From: Pseudomonas sp. RC10 | GTDB taxonomy: Bacteria; Pseudomonadota; Gammaproteobacteria; Pseudomonadales; Pseudomonadaceae | Assembly: GCF_038397775.1 (NCBI RefSeq) | Contig: NZ_CP151650.1 | Location: forward strand, 5,909,001-5,973,000 | Length of the DNA: 64,000 nucleotides | Direction: 5' to 3' | Part shown: positions 26,132 to 35,089 of the stretch, piece by piece | How positions within the stretch are numbered: the stretch's first letter is position 1 | Layout: the number at the start of each line of letters is the position of its first letter | Program-made: the position numbers and the translations under genes | Notes under the pieces: generated by a model | The model's database searches: none | What the model saw: the letters and a program-made list of their open reading frames with translations, nothing else | What the model was told of the DNA's origin: nothing

Positions 26132-26269
26132 ATGGTTATTCATCTTCTGACTTGCTTGACGCTGACAGCTTTCACCAGCTACGTCGTCGCCCTCAAACTT
26201 TTCGCGCTGGAACCCGTGCAAGCCACGGCGGACGAAAAGATCAATCGTGTTATGGCACCGGCCAACTAA
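26132..26269 (+). CDS. 45-residue membrane or exported small protein
   Basis: ATG 26132, with GCAGGAAAA directly upstream, opens a frame of 45 residues: a hydrophobic N-terminal helix (VIHLLTCLTLTAFTSYVVALKLFAL) then a short polar tail ending VMAPAN. One membrane span or an uncleaved signal is predicted. The good start site and the clean composition favour a real gene, but no family is recognised. The next gene starts 68 bp downstream on the same strand. Confidence 0.5.
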   Translation: MVIHLLTCLTLTAFTSYVVALKLFALEPVQATADEKINRVMAPAN

Positions 26270-26337
26270 GGCCAAGTAGCTGACACTTATCAGCAGCTTT
26301 TACCTTTGTTTTTTCAGCTTGATGCGGAGTTATCGAC

Positions 26338-26619
26338 ATGACCCGAGACGTCACCTTGCACGTTAGTTTTCCCAAGTTCGGCAAGAACTACTACTCACAA
26401 CATGTCATCACCCGCAAAGACCGCCACGGGCTTGTCGAAGACAATCGTTTCGATGCCTTTATGATGCCCGCAGCGGAAAACCACTTCAGTAACGAAGTGG
26501 TGGGGTTCAACGATCAGTTCCGGTTTTTGACGAACGTGTTGAACACCCACTTGCTGGAAATCGAAGCCGCGCGCCCGGCCCAACGAACCCGTCAACAGGC
26601 TCAGTCGCGCAGTCTGTAA
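26338..26619 (+). CDS. hypothetical protein, 93 residues
   Basis: Unrecognised soluble protein. GGAG lies eight bases before ATG 26338. The product starts MTRDVTLHVSFPKFGKNYYSQ and ends in a basic, glutamine-rich tail (RPAQRTRQQAQSRSL). It follows the 45-residue gene after 68 bp, so the two may share a transcript. Nothing in it points to an activity. Confidence 0.65.
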   Translation: MTRDVTLHVSFPKFGKNYYSQHVITRKDRHGLVEDNRFDAFMMPAAENHFSNEVVGFNDQFRFLTNVLNTHLLEIEAARPAQRTRQQAQSRSL

Positions 26620-27007
26620 CCACAGGCCATTGATGCAGGCAGGTACGAGTTCAAACCTCGATCCCCGCCAGGTCAATGGCCTGTTGCTTTATCCCCCACA
26701 CCTCCCCTCGTTACTCTGACATTTCTCATTGCACCTATCGCTTCAGCTCAACTTCTTTGAGCCGTGGTCGTCTCCGCGTGTGAAAATCGCCAATAATTCA
26801 AAATTGCTGAAGTGAAGCTGCATTATTTCGAATTTGTCTAAGTGCGGTTTTCTGACCACAATCGACCCCGCTTCAAGGCGACCGGGTCATTGCCGCAACA
26901 ATGACCCACTGTCTGCCGCCCTTTGAAAAATCAATCGCACTTGCCCCTTTCGTGCAGGAGTTCAGCCGCGACCGGCGAACTCCTTTTTCACCCCGGAATC
27001 GCTCGTT
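26620..27007. other. intergenic stretch with no feature recognised
   Basis: The 388 bp before the HPP gene include an AT-richer part (26790-26850) that could hold a promoter. I see no palindrome, terminator or coding frame that I would support. Confidence 0.4.
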
Positions 27008-27853
27008 TTGAAAACGCTTCTGCGCAGCTTCATCCCTCACTCTCTCAACACCCACCCTGCGGAATGGTCCCGTGCAGCGTTGGGTGCGGGTCTTGGCATC
27101 CTCGTCACCGTGTTGCTCAGCCGCCAACTGTTCGGCATCGAGGCAACGCTGCATCTGCTGGGGCCACTCGGCGCTTCTGCGGTGTTGCTCTTTGCCGTGT
27201 CCACCGGTGCATTGGCGCAGCCTTGGGCGATCATGGGCAGCTACTTGATATCGGCGTTGGTCGGGCTGCTGTGTTTTCACCTGTTTGGCGGCAGCATCAC
27301 CGCTATCGGCGCGGGGATCTTTCTGGCGATCCTGAGCATGTGCGTCTGCCGCTGCCTGCATCCACCGGCGGCAGGCGTTGCGTTCAGCGTCATCACATCG
27401 AGCCAGGCGCTTACCGGTCCGGACTGGCATGTGCTGTTGCCGGTCATGTTCAATGCTGTGTGCCTGTTGGGCACGGCATTGATCTACAACAACCTGACGC
27501 GGATGCGTTACCCCCGGGCGCAAGCCAATACAACGCCGCCGCTCTCCAGCGAGTCGCAGGCCAGCCACTTCAACAGTGCGGATCTGGACAAGGCGCTGGA
27601 TGACGTCGGCACCTTCGTCGACGTGTCGCGGGAGGACCTTGAGGCGATTCTGCACAAGACCGAGGCTCACGCGCAGCACCGCAACCGGACCGACATCGAT
27701 ACGGCGCAGATCATCGAGCGCAGCACGCAAGGCGTGTCGCTTGAGCATTCGGTGGCCGACGTGATGAAGATGCTGGGCGGACAAGGCCGCATGTACCTGC
27801 CGGTCCTCGACGCGGATCGCAAAGTGATCGGCATCATCAGCCTGATCGACTGA
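27008..27853 (+). CDS. HPP family membrane protein with a short CBS-like tail
   Basis: A 281-residue inner-membrane protein. Residues 1-160 hold the HPP domain: about four to five membrane spans, the GPLGASAVLLFAV loop and the name-giving LHPPAAGVAF (about 116-125). HPP proteins have been linked to nitrite transport in plants and bacteria. The soluble tail starts DLDKALDDVGTFVDVSREDLEAIL, then has one CBS-like half ending RMYLPVLDADRKVIGIISLID at the stop. Many relatives are near 380 residues with a pair of CBS repeats, so this one is short. The start is probably TTG 27008; the ribosome site is weak. Its stop faces the end of the LysR gene nine bases away. Confidence 0.8.
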   Translation: MKTLLRSFIPHSLNTHPAEWSRAALGAGLGILVTVLLSRQLFGIEATLHLLGPLGASAVLLFAVSTGALAQPWAIMGSYLISALVGLLCFHLFGGSITAIGAGIFLAILSMCVCRCLHPPAAGVAFSVITSSQALTGPDWHVLLPVMFNAVCLLGTALIYNNLTRMRYPRAQANTTPPLSSESQASHFNSADLDKALDDVGTFVDVSREDLEAILHKTEAHAQHRNRTDIDTAQIIERSTQGVSLEHSVADVMKMLGGQGRMYLPVLDADRKVIGIISLID

Positions 27854-27862
27854 CCCACGGCC

Positions 27863-28726
27863 TCAAATCAACGGGTCCCAGCGCTGGGACCAATCACCCT
27901 TCTCGCGCGCAATCTCTCGCAGCAATTCGACCGCTTTTTGCAGCGTCGATGAAGGGTTTTCCCGCGAATAGACCAGATAGGTCGGATAGCTGAACTCCGG
28001 GGCCAATGGCACGCGTTCCATGATTCCGCGATCAATGTAGGACTGCACCACCCGTGTCCGAAAGTAACCGGCGCCGCCATTGTCCAGAATGTACTGCAAC
28101 GCGAATGGCCCCAGGTTGAAGGCGACAGCGGCTCGGGAATATTCCGGCATCGCGGCATCGTGTTGCTGACGAAACGCCGGGCCCCAGTCGATGTACACGT
28201 AGGGCTCGGATTTGCCTACGACGCGCACCAGAATCAGCTTCTCTTCGAGCAATTCTTCGACCTGCAACCCCGGCCAATACGCGGGCTGGTAGACCAGCGC
28301 CGCATCGAGTACCCCGCGCTCGACGTCTTTCATCAGCGCATCTCCGTCCTTCACTTCGGAATGCAGCGCGTACTCGGGGATCGAGCTCCTGATCTCGCGC
28401 ACCCAACTGAGCATCAACGGGTTGCACAGGCTCATTTCGGCGCCCACCCGCAGCACGTGACGGTAGCCATCCGGCAAGGGCAACTCGCGCCGCGCAGCGT
28501 CCCAGGTCTGAACCAACTGATTGGCGAACACCACGAACGCTTCGCCGTCGGAGGTCAGTTTGGCGCCGGTACGATTGCGGATGAACAGCGTGCAATTCAG
28601 GTGGCTTTCCAGCTTCTGCACCCGCGCCGTGATCGCTGTCTGGGTGACATGCAGCGTTTCCGCGGCGGCCATCAGGCTGCCGTGGCGGACGATTTCGAGG
28701 AAGGTACGGGCGAGGTCAATGTCCAT
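27863..28726 (-). CDS. LysR-family transcriptional regulator
   Basis: A 287-residue regulator starting MDIDLARTFLEIVRHGSLMA, with the LysR helix-turn-helix (AAAETLHVTQTAITARVQKLE, residues about 20-40) and a C-terminal effector domain. It is convergent with the HPP gene and faces away from the small exported protein gene at 28932, so a target cannot be named from position. Sure of family, not of role. Confidence 0.9.
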   Translation of the reverse strand: MDIDLARTFLEIVRHGSLMAAAETLHVTQTAITARVQKLESHLNCTLFIRNRTGAKLTSDGEAFVVFANQLVQTWDAARRELPLPDGYRHVLRVGAEMSLCNPLMLSWVREIRSSIPEYALHSEVKDGDALMKDVERGVLDAALVYQPAYWPGLQVEELLEEKLILVRVVGKSEPYVYIDWGPAFRQQHDAAMPEYSRAAVAFNLGPFALQYILDNGGAGYFRTRVVQSYIDRGIMERVPLAPEFSYPTYLVYSRENPSSTLQKAVELLREIAREKGDWSQRWDPLI

Positions 28727-28931
28727 CGGAGTGGCTCGGCGGCTGGCTTCGGGGCGTCACGCATTCGGACGCCGCGACATGGTAGCGCAGAGGCATGCCG
28801 TCCAGCGGGAAGTCTTGAGGGTTTTGCAGTTAAAGCGATTCGCCATCTGGCAGAAATCCGAAATCCGCTGTCTCATGCAGCAGGTTCGTACAGATCACGA
28901 GCCCCTTACCTACCTTTCTGCGGAAAACAAC

Positions 28932-29204
28932 ATGAAACACGCCCTGCTCACCGGTCTGCTCCTGACTGCATTCGCCCTGCCCTTCGCGGCGACTGCCAAC
29001 GATGACAACAGCCAGTGCCAGATGAATCTGAGCAAAGTTCGAGATGCCAAAGTCGCCAAGCCCAACCTCAGCGATGCCGTGAGAAGCGACGTCGACACCA
29101 CCGTCCACCGCGCCGAATCGGCACTGGCGCGGCACAACGATGATGGGGCCCGGGAGTGTGTTTCATTGACCCAGCAGGCGTTGCAGAAGATTCAAAGCAA
29201 TTGA
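28932..29204 (+). CDS. small exported protein, paralogue of 7982-8272
   Basis: 90 residues. Residues 1-22 are a signal peptide (start MKHALLTGLLLTAFALPFAA, cleavage near ATA). The mature part has two cysteines about 43 residues apart, the first in CQMNLSKVRDA and the second in ARECVSLTQQALQ, and is helical between them. It shares this layout and several residues with the product at 7982-8272 (CGANLQTLKDA, KKCIELTTKE). The start ATG 28932 has only a weak ribosome site (CGGA). The gene stands alone next to a REP element. Function unknown. Confidence 0.8.
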   Translation: MKHALLTGLLLTAFALPFAATANDDNSQCQMNLSKVRDAKVAKPNLSDAVRSDVDTTVHRAESALARHNDDGARECVSLTQQALQKIQSN

Positions 29205-29229
29205 GGTAGTCACAGCGCAACAAATCAAC

Positions 29230-29320
29230 TGTGGGAGCGAATTCATTCGCGATGACGATCATTCAGGCGACGGAAATGTGTCGCTCGCACCGCCCCATCG
29301 CGAATGAATTCGCTCCCACA
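29230..29320. repeat. REP-like inverted repeat, GAATTCATTCGCGA type
   Basis: Perfect 23-bp arms (29230-29252 and 29298-29320, TGTGGGAGCGAATTCATT then CGCGA) around a 45-bp spacer. It is the same arm type as 701-792 and lies between the small exported protein and the decarboxylase 3' end. Confidence 0.85.
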
Positions 29321-29331
29321 GATTCAAGCCT

Positions 29332-31617
29332 CTATTTCAACACCAACAACCGATAAACCCCCGCCTCGCTCTCGATCCCATGGGTGTCATGGGTGAACCC
29401 CGGAAACGACTTGTCGAAACTCTCCAGCGCCCGGAGATACGCCAGCACCGCTCCGTCCGTGGCCCCTACGTGTTCGCCCGGCATCAGCAGCGGAATGCCG
29501 GGCGGATAAGGCACGATGCCGGTCGCGGCGATGCGGCCGGCGGCCTCTTCCAGCGTCACTTGCTCGACTTCGTTTCTGACCAGCTTTTCGTACGCCTCCA
29601 CCGGGCTGAATTCCGCCTTGGGCAACGTGCCGAACGCCTGGGCCATGGTTGCCGTGGTTTTGTTCTTCTTCATGGCCGCGAAGATTTCTTCCGACAAGTC
29701 CTTCAAGCCCATCCCGGTGTAGCGTTGCTGATTGGCGGTCAGCAAATCGGGCAAGCACAGCTCCAGTTCAAGGTTGGTGTCGTAGTCGCGTTTGAAGTCC
29801 AACAGCGCGTTCACCAGCGTGCCCCACTTGCCTTTGGTGATGCCGATGGAGAACAAAAACAGAATCGTGAAATCAGTGGTTTTTTCGACGACGATCCCCT
29901 GCCGCCCGAGGTACGCGCTGAGCACGCACGCCGGGATTCCGAAATCGAGCAGGTTGCCGTCGTCGCCCATGCCGGGGCTGAGAATCGACACTTTGATCGG
30001 GTCGAGCATGCAATAGCCGTCTTCGATGTTGCCGAAGCCGTGCCACACCTCGTTCGGGTGCAGCACCCAGCAATTGGGGTCAGTCTTGAGCTTGAGCGGA
30101 TCGACTTCGTGAAACGGAATCGAGGTCGCGCCGACCGGCACGGACGGCGGCTGCCAGCACGAGAAAAACCAGTCATCGTTGCTGAGCATGTCGCTCTGCA
30201 TCCGCGAGATCACCTGGCGGAACGCGATGGCTTCTTCGATGGATTCGTTGGTCAGAATCTGCCCGCTGGGCGCTTCCATCATCGCCGAGCTGACGTCGCA
30301 CGAGGCCATGATCGCGTAATTGGGCGAGGTCGAGGCGTGCATCATGTAGGACTCATTGAAGCGCCCGTGAGGAATCGGATTGCGCCCGTTGCGCACGTGA
30401 ATCATCGACGCCTGAGACAGCGCCGCCAGCAGTTTGTGGGTTGATTGCGTGGCGAACACAGTGGGCTTGGACGGGTCGTGATCGTCCGGATTGCCGTGCA
30501 TCGCGAAGCGGTCCTTGTACAGCGGGTTGAACCGCGCATAGCCGTACCACGCTTCGTCAAAATGCAGCCGATCAACGCTCTGCCCCAACAGCTCCTCGAC
30601 GCGGGTGACGTTGTAGGTCAGGCCGTCGTAGGTGGAGTTGGTGACGATGGCGTGCACCGGCGTTGGGTCGATGTGGCTTTTGACCAGCGGGTTGTTGGCG
30701 ATGGCGGCCTTCACGCCCTCTGCGCTCAACGTCTGCGGCAGGATCGGGCCGATGATGCCGAAACGGTTGCGGGTCGGCACCAGATAGGTCGGGATCGCGC
30801 CCGACAGGGTCATCGCGTGCTCAGCGGACTTGTGGCAATTGCGATCACACAGAGCGATCTGATCACGCGTGACGCTCGCCATGAGGATGACGCGATTGGA
30901 CATCGACGACCCGTTGGTCACGTAATACGTGCGATGGGCGCCGAAGACCTTGGCCGCGTAGCGTTCGCCTTGGCCGATGGGGCCGCTGTGATCAAGCAAC
31001 GAACCCAGTTCGCCGACTGAGATCGACAGGTCAGAGCGCAGCAGGTTTTCCCCGAAAAATTCGTAAAACGCGCGGCCTGCGGTGCTTTTCAGAAACGCCG
31101 TGCCGCCCGCATGCCCCGGTGTGTGCCAGGAATATTCATAGCTGCGAGCAAATTTGAGCAACGCGCCGAACATCGGTGGCAACACCGCCTGACGATAGCG
31201 TTCGATGGCGGCCATGATGCGCCCGCTGAGGAAGCGGCTGGTGTCTTCCGGCAGCCAGATGAAGTCGTCGGCGTGCTGCATGACAATCAACGGCACGCTG
31301 GACGCGGTGCTGCGGTCACTGATCAGAAACACCGGCACCCGGGTGTTGCGCTCGCGCAGGGTGGTGAGCAGGTCGATGCATTCCTGATGGTCCGGGCTGT
31401 CGTCCATCTCCCAACTGAGCAGAACGCACTGGATCGCCGGGTCGGTGCTGAGAATCGACTTGGCGTCGCTCAGGCTTTCCGAGGTGAGCACGCTGATGGA
31501 GCGTTCTTCGACATCGCTGATCAGCTGGATCAAGGCCCGGCCGAACACGCTGCGTTTGTCGGGCTGCTTGGTGACCAGGAGCGCCAGCATGCCGAGCAGG
31601 TGTCTGTATTCCGTCAT
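29332..31617 (-). CDS. Orn/Lys/Arg decarboxylase (inducible, AdiA/SpeF fold)
   Basis: A PLP-dependent basic amino acid decarboxylase that makes a polyamine (putrescine, cadaverine or agmatine) and uses up a proton. The 761 residues comprise an N-terminal receiver-like wing domain (1-140), the PLP-binding core with D354 in HFDEAW and the Schiff-base lysine K395 in STHKLL, and a C-terminal domain with PYPPGIPLLMPGE. Sequence feel is closest to arginine decarboxylase AdiA, while the coupled antiporter looks like PotE (putrescine/ornithine). The substrate, ornithine or arginine, is therefore open. The ATG at 31617 overlaps the antiporter stop (ATGA), so both are made together. Confidence 0.9.
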   Translation of the reverse strand: MTEYRHLLGMLALLVTKQPDKRSVFGRALIQLISDVEERSISVLTSESLSDAKSILSTDPAIQCVLLSWEMDDSPDHQECIDLLTTLRERNTRVPVFLISDRSTASSVPLIVMQHADDFIWLPEDTSRFLSGRIMAAIERYRQAVLPPMFGALLKFARSYEYSWHTPGHAGGTAFLKSTAGRAFYEFFGENLLRSDLSISVGELGSLLDHSGPIGQGERYAAKVFGAHRTYYVTNGSSMSNRVILMASVTRDQIALCDRNCHKSAEHAMTLSGAIPTYLVPTRNRFGIIGPILPQTLSAEGVKAAIANNPLVKSHIDPTPVHAIVTNSTYDGLTYNVTRVEELLGQSVDRLHFDEAWYGYARFNPLYKDRFAMHGNPDDHDPSKPTVFATQSTHKLLAALSQASMIHVRNGRNPIPHGRFNESYMMHASTSPNYAIMASCDVSSAMMEAPSGQILTNESIEEAIAFRQVISRMQSDMLSNDDWFFSCWQPPSVPVGATSIPFHEVDPLKLKTDPNCWVLHPNEVWHGFGNIEDGYCMLDPIKVSILSPGMGDDGNLLDFGIPACVLSAYLGRQGIVVEKTTDFTILFLFSIGITKGKWGTLVNALLDFKRDYDTNLELELCLPDLLTANQQRYTGMGLKDLSEEIFAAMKKNKTTATMAQAFGTLPKAEFSPVEAYEKLVRNEVEQVTLEEAAGRIAATGIVPYPPGIPLLMPGEHVGATDGAVLAYLRALESFDKSFPGFTHDTHGIESEAGVYRLLVLK

Positions 31618-33038
31618 GGTTGAGTCTCCAATGTGGCCTGATTCAGGGCGTTAAGCGGCAAGCTGTTCACGGGAACCGGCTCGCCAACGATGTGCTGCGC
31701 CGACACGGTCTGGGTCGGAACGCTGTTGTTGAGGGCCTCCAGTTTGATCAGCCGCGTGTTGACGAAACCGAACAGCGTGTAGCCGACGATAGTCGCCACG
31801 CCGCCGAGCATCAGCGCCTGCTCGCCGGAACTGTAGAGCGCGAGGTAACTGTAGGCCGCAGCGATGTAGGCAACGATGTTGGTGATAAGTGCCTTGTTGG
31901 CGGGCACGTTCGAGACCTTTTGCAGGGTCATCAGCGTCGCCATGGACAGGATGTACGGCACCAGATTGGTGACCACCGCGAGGTTCACCAGCGTGTCGAA
32001 TTGTTTGGCGAGGTCGGGGCTGATGGTCAGCAGGGCCATGGCCGTCTGCATCGCCAGCAAGATCAACATGCTGATGATCGGCACCCCGTGTTTGTTCGCC
32101 TTGGCGAAGATCGGCAAGAAATAACCGGTGTCCGCCGAGCTCTTGAACACCTGCGCGACGGTGAACTGCCAGCCCAGCAGCGAACCGATGCAGGCCAGGA
32201 CCATCAACCCCATCACCACGTTGCCGATCAGGGGGTTGAACATCTTGGCGAACACCAGGCCGAAAGGCGCGGTGGAGGACACCAGCTCGGCGTTTTCGAC
32301 GATGCCTGCAATGACGTTGGTGGACACGATGTAGATCACCGCGGCGCCCAGTGTTCCGCCCAGCACGGCAATGGGTACGTTCTTCTCGGGGTTTTCCACC
32401 GCGTCACCGTTGGCGCACGCCGACTCCAGCCCGAGGAACGCCCACAGTGTGATTGCCACCGATGCGCCCGCGGCCTCGTACCAGGTTTTGTCGTGAGGGT
32501 TCCAACCCGCCGCGTAGATGCTGCTGTCGAACCAGAACCAGCCGATGGTCGAGACCAGCACCACCGGCGCGATGACGCCCCACACTGTCACAGCGCCAAT
32601 CTTCCCGGTAATGCTCGCGCCGCCGAAGTTGGCAAAGGTGGTAATCCACAACAACGCAATCGTCGCGAGGCCGACTTGCACAGAGCCCAGCTTTATATCG
32701 AACAGCGTCTGGATATACCCCACCGCCGTAATACTGATGGCCACATTGGCAATCAGTAATGAGAGGCCGTAAGTGTAGTTTGTGATGTAGTTCCCGGATT
32801 TACCAAACGTGTACTCGGCATACCCGCCCATGCCCCCCGTCTTGCGACTGAGCATGCCGCAACGCGCGAACGCATAGGCCAGCGCCAATGAGCCGGTGGC
32901 CGTGATCAGCCAGGAGAGAATTGAAATACCGCCGACTTCGGCGAGTTTGGTGGGCAATAACACAATGCCGGAACCCAACATGTTGACGGCCGTCAACATG
33001 GTCAGTTGTCCCACGCTCATTTTCTTTGCGACTGACAT
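31614..33038 (-). CDS. potE: basic amino acid/polyamine antiporter, PotE-like
   Basis: A 474-residue APC-superfamily antiporter with 12 membrane segments. It follows E. coli PotE closely: MVGSGI-type loop (NMLGSGIVLLPTKLAEVG, about 19-36), KTGGMGGYAEYTFGKSGN, WAFLGLESACAN and ENPEKNVPIAVLGGTLGAAV. PotE exchanges putrescine for ornithine, and similar proteins (CadB, AdiC) pair with other decarboxylases. The C-terminal 40 residues are extra to PotE. It is the first gene of a two-gene operon with the decarboxylase, a typical acid- or polyamine-homeostasis pair. Confidence 0.88.
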   Translation of the reverse strand: MSVAKKMSVGQLTMLTAVNMLGSGIVLLPTKLAEVGGISILSWLITATGSLALAYAFARCGMLSRKTGGMGGYAEYTFGKSGNYITNYTYGLSLLIANVAISITAVGYIQTLFDIKLGSVQVGLATIALLWITTFANFGGASITGKIGAVTVWGVIAPVVLVSTIGWFWFDSSIYAAGWNPHDKTWYEAAGASVAITLWAFLGLESACANGDAVENPEKNVPIAVLGGTLGAAVIYIVSTNVIAGIVENAELVSSTAPFGLVFAKMFNPLIGNVVMGLMVLACIGSLLGWQFTVAQVFKSSADTGYFLPIFAKANKHGVPIISMLILLAMQTAMALLTISPDLAKQFDTLVNLAVVTNLVPYILSMATLMTLQKVSNVPANKALITNIVAYIAAAYSYLALYSSGEQALMLGGVATIVGYTLFGFVNTRLIKLEALNNSVPTQTVSAQHIVGEPVPVNSLPLNALNQATLETQP

Positions 33039-33260
33039 TCCGTTGCCTCATTAAGATGAACTGAGAGGCTTTAGCTATAGCAAAGGTTTGTTACTAAGCA
33101 AGAAAGTCAGACGTTATCAGCAAGTAGCGAAGAGCCATCTATTACATAACTTCGCAATAAGTAGCGACGTAAATGGCCGTGTTTGAATAGGACAGAAACC
33201 GCTCGAATGGATCGATTATCCAGGCGGAGTGAGCGGGCTGTCTGGGTCCGGCTTGCCGAC

Positions 33261-33284
33261 GGCAGCGATTTCAAGATCGCTGCC
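33261..33284. terminator. hairpin between surE and the antiporter
   Basis: GGCAGCGAT / ATCGCTGCC, nine-base stem, six-base loop, no T run. It lies 17 bp after the surE stop codon. The rest of the 262-bp gap (33039-33300) shows nothing I can name. Confidence 0.45.
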
Positions 33285-33300
33285 GCCAGCAAACTGCGCA

Positions 33301-34074
33301 CTATTGAGGAAGGCTGTTTTTCAAGCGTTCCATTACATCGTGATCGGTGCGCTCGAAACGCAACGGCGTGGCGGAGATCCCGCCATGGGTCACGACGAAG
33401 GTTTCGCTGTCGTCGAAATCGGGCCGCTCGTGACGGTCGATGTTGAGCCAGTAGTAACCCTGCTCGCGCATGTCGGTGCGCTGGGTGATGTTCAGGCCGT
33501 CCATGCGTCCGATGCCTTGGCGGGTGATCTGCAACGGCCCGGCCTCTTGCGGCTCGACGTCCGGGAAATTGACATTGATACAAACGTCGGCGGCCCACTC
33601 CATGCTGATCAATCGGCGGATCACGTCAGGCGCCAACGCGCGGGCAGTGCCCCACTTCACCGCATCGCGACGGGTAAAAAACTGGCTCAGGGCAATCGAC
33701 GGCACGCCCATCAGCAGGCCGGCCATCGCGGCGCCAACGGTGCCGGAGAACATGGTTTCGACGCCGAGGTTCGCGCCTTTGTTGATGCCCGAGAGTAGCA
33801 GCTGCGGTGGTTTTTCCATCAACTGACGGATACCAATGGCCACGCAATCCGCCGGTGTGCCCGACACCGAAAAACGTCGCTCGCCACGGGCTTTCACTCG
33901 CAAGGGATGATGAAGGCTGAGGGCATGGGAGATCCCGCTCTGATCCTGCTCCGGTGCGACGACCCAGACTTCATCGGCCAACTCCCGCGCCACCGCTTCC
34001 AGGACTTCAAGCCCCGGTGCGTCAATGCCGTCGTCGTTGGTGATCAGGATGCTTGCGATACGCGGATGGGACAT
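33301..34074 (-). CDS. surE: 5'/3'-nucleotidase SurE
   Basis: SurE removes phosphate from nucleoside monophosphates and is linked to stationary-phase survival. The 257 residues open with the acidic metal site ITNDDGIDAPGLEVL (about 9-23) and continue EDEVWVVAPEQDQSG-like WVVAPEQDQSGISHALSL and GTPADCV, and LLLSGINKGANLG with the second metal-binding Asn. ATG 34074 has AAGGAG seven bases upstream. In Pseudomonas the usual surE lies in the truD-surE-pcm-nlpD-rpoS cluster. None of those neighbours is here, so this is probably a second copy. Confidence 0.92.
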   Translation of the reverse strand: MSHPRIASILITNDDGIDAPGLEVLEAVARELADEVWVVAPEQDQSGISHALSLHHPLRVKARGERRFSVSGTPADCVAIGIRQLMEKPPQLLLSGINKGANLGVETMFSGTVGAAMAGLLMGVPSIALSQFFTRRDAVKWGTARALAPDVIRRLISMEWAADVCINVNFPDVEPQEAGPLQITRQGIGRMDGLNITQRTDMREQGYYWLNIDRHERPDFDDSETFVVTHGGISATPLRFERTDHDVMERLKNSLPQ

Positions 34075-34237
34075 GCGGGTCTCCTTAGATTGGTCGTATT
34101 GCCACACTTAACAGGTCGGTACGGATCTTGGTGGGAGCCAATCTCGAGCGAGACACACAACCCAGACTGCACGCGCACTGACAAGCACTGCCCGCCAAAG
34201 CACCTTCCCACAAACGGTTTTCGGTCCTCCACCCAAC

Positions 34238-35074
34238 TCAAACAAACAACGTAAACAACGCAAATCCGGCATACCAGACGATGGCCGCTCGGATGAGCAA
34301 TTCCCAGAGCACGTCCAGGCTGTTTACTCCCTCTACGCCCACCACCGGCGCGGGCACTTCGCCCGCCACGCAACCGACTTTGGTGATCAAGGCGGATGCG
34401 CTGATGTTCCAGTTCAGCAACTCACTAAGCATCACGCGGCTGACCGCGACGAAATTCCCCACCAGCGCAAAGCTCGCGGCCAGTAAACGCACTGGCACCC
34501 AATCGAAGGCGTGGCGCAACTGCGTGGCCGTTTCAATCAGCGCAGGCGTCTTGCCGCGCTCGGACGCCAGTGCCAGCAGCCGATACGCCAGCGCGGCCAC
34601 AGGCCCCAGCACGAAATACCAGAAAATAACGGCGAAAAAGCCCTGATAGACCTGCCACAGCAAATAGGTTTGCACGCCGCCGAGCAGTTCTTCCTCGTTT
34701 TCCGCCTGCACGCCCAAGTCACGATCCGCGACCAGCACCGCGGCCTCTTGATCCCCGCGCCGACAGGCATCGCGGAACGATCCGAGGTTGGCTTTGATAT
34801 CGCCGCGCCCCAGGCTGTAGATCAGCACCCACAGATGAATCGGCAGTGCCAGCCAGCCGTAGGCCACCGAGCTGACAATCACCAACACCAGCGCCAACAC
34901 GAGGCACGGCAGCAGCACCGTCAAGGTCAGAATCCACCAAGGACGTTTGGCCGTACGGGGATTGGATTCAAGCCGCCCCAACTGATTAAGCCACGACGCA
35001 TCACGCTGAACACGCTGCCGCAGCGCAGAAAACTTCTCGATCCACACGGCCAACAGCAACACCAGAAAACTCAT
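34238..35074 (-). CDS. ampE: regulatory signalling protein AmpE
   Basis: An inner-membrane protein of the ampDE operon, tied to beta-lactamase regulation; its molecular action is unsettled. 278 residues from ATG 35074, which has AAGGAG six bases upstream (a GTG one codon earlier is less well placed). It starts MSFLVLLLAVWIEKFSALRQRV and has several membrane spans, with the conserved NEEELLGGVQTYLLWQVYQGFFAV segment in the middle. It follows ampD after 15 bp. Confidence 0.93.
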   Translation of the reverse strand: MSFLVLLLAVWIEKFSALRQRVQRDASWLNQLGRLESNPRTAKRPWWILTLTVLLPCLVLALVLVIVSSVAYGWLALPIHLWVLIYSLGRGDIKANLGSFRDACRRGDQEAAVLVADRDLGVQAENEEELLGGVQTYLLWQVYQGFFAVIFWYFVLGPVAALAYRLLALASERGKTPALIETATQLRHAFDWVPVRLLAASFALVGNFVAVSRVMLSELLNWNISASALITKVGCVAGEVPAPVVGVEGVNSLDVLWELLIRAAIVWYAGFALFTLFV

Positions 35075-35089
35075 CACTTGCTCCTTGAT

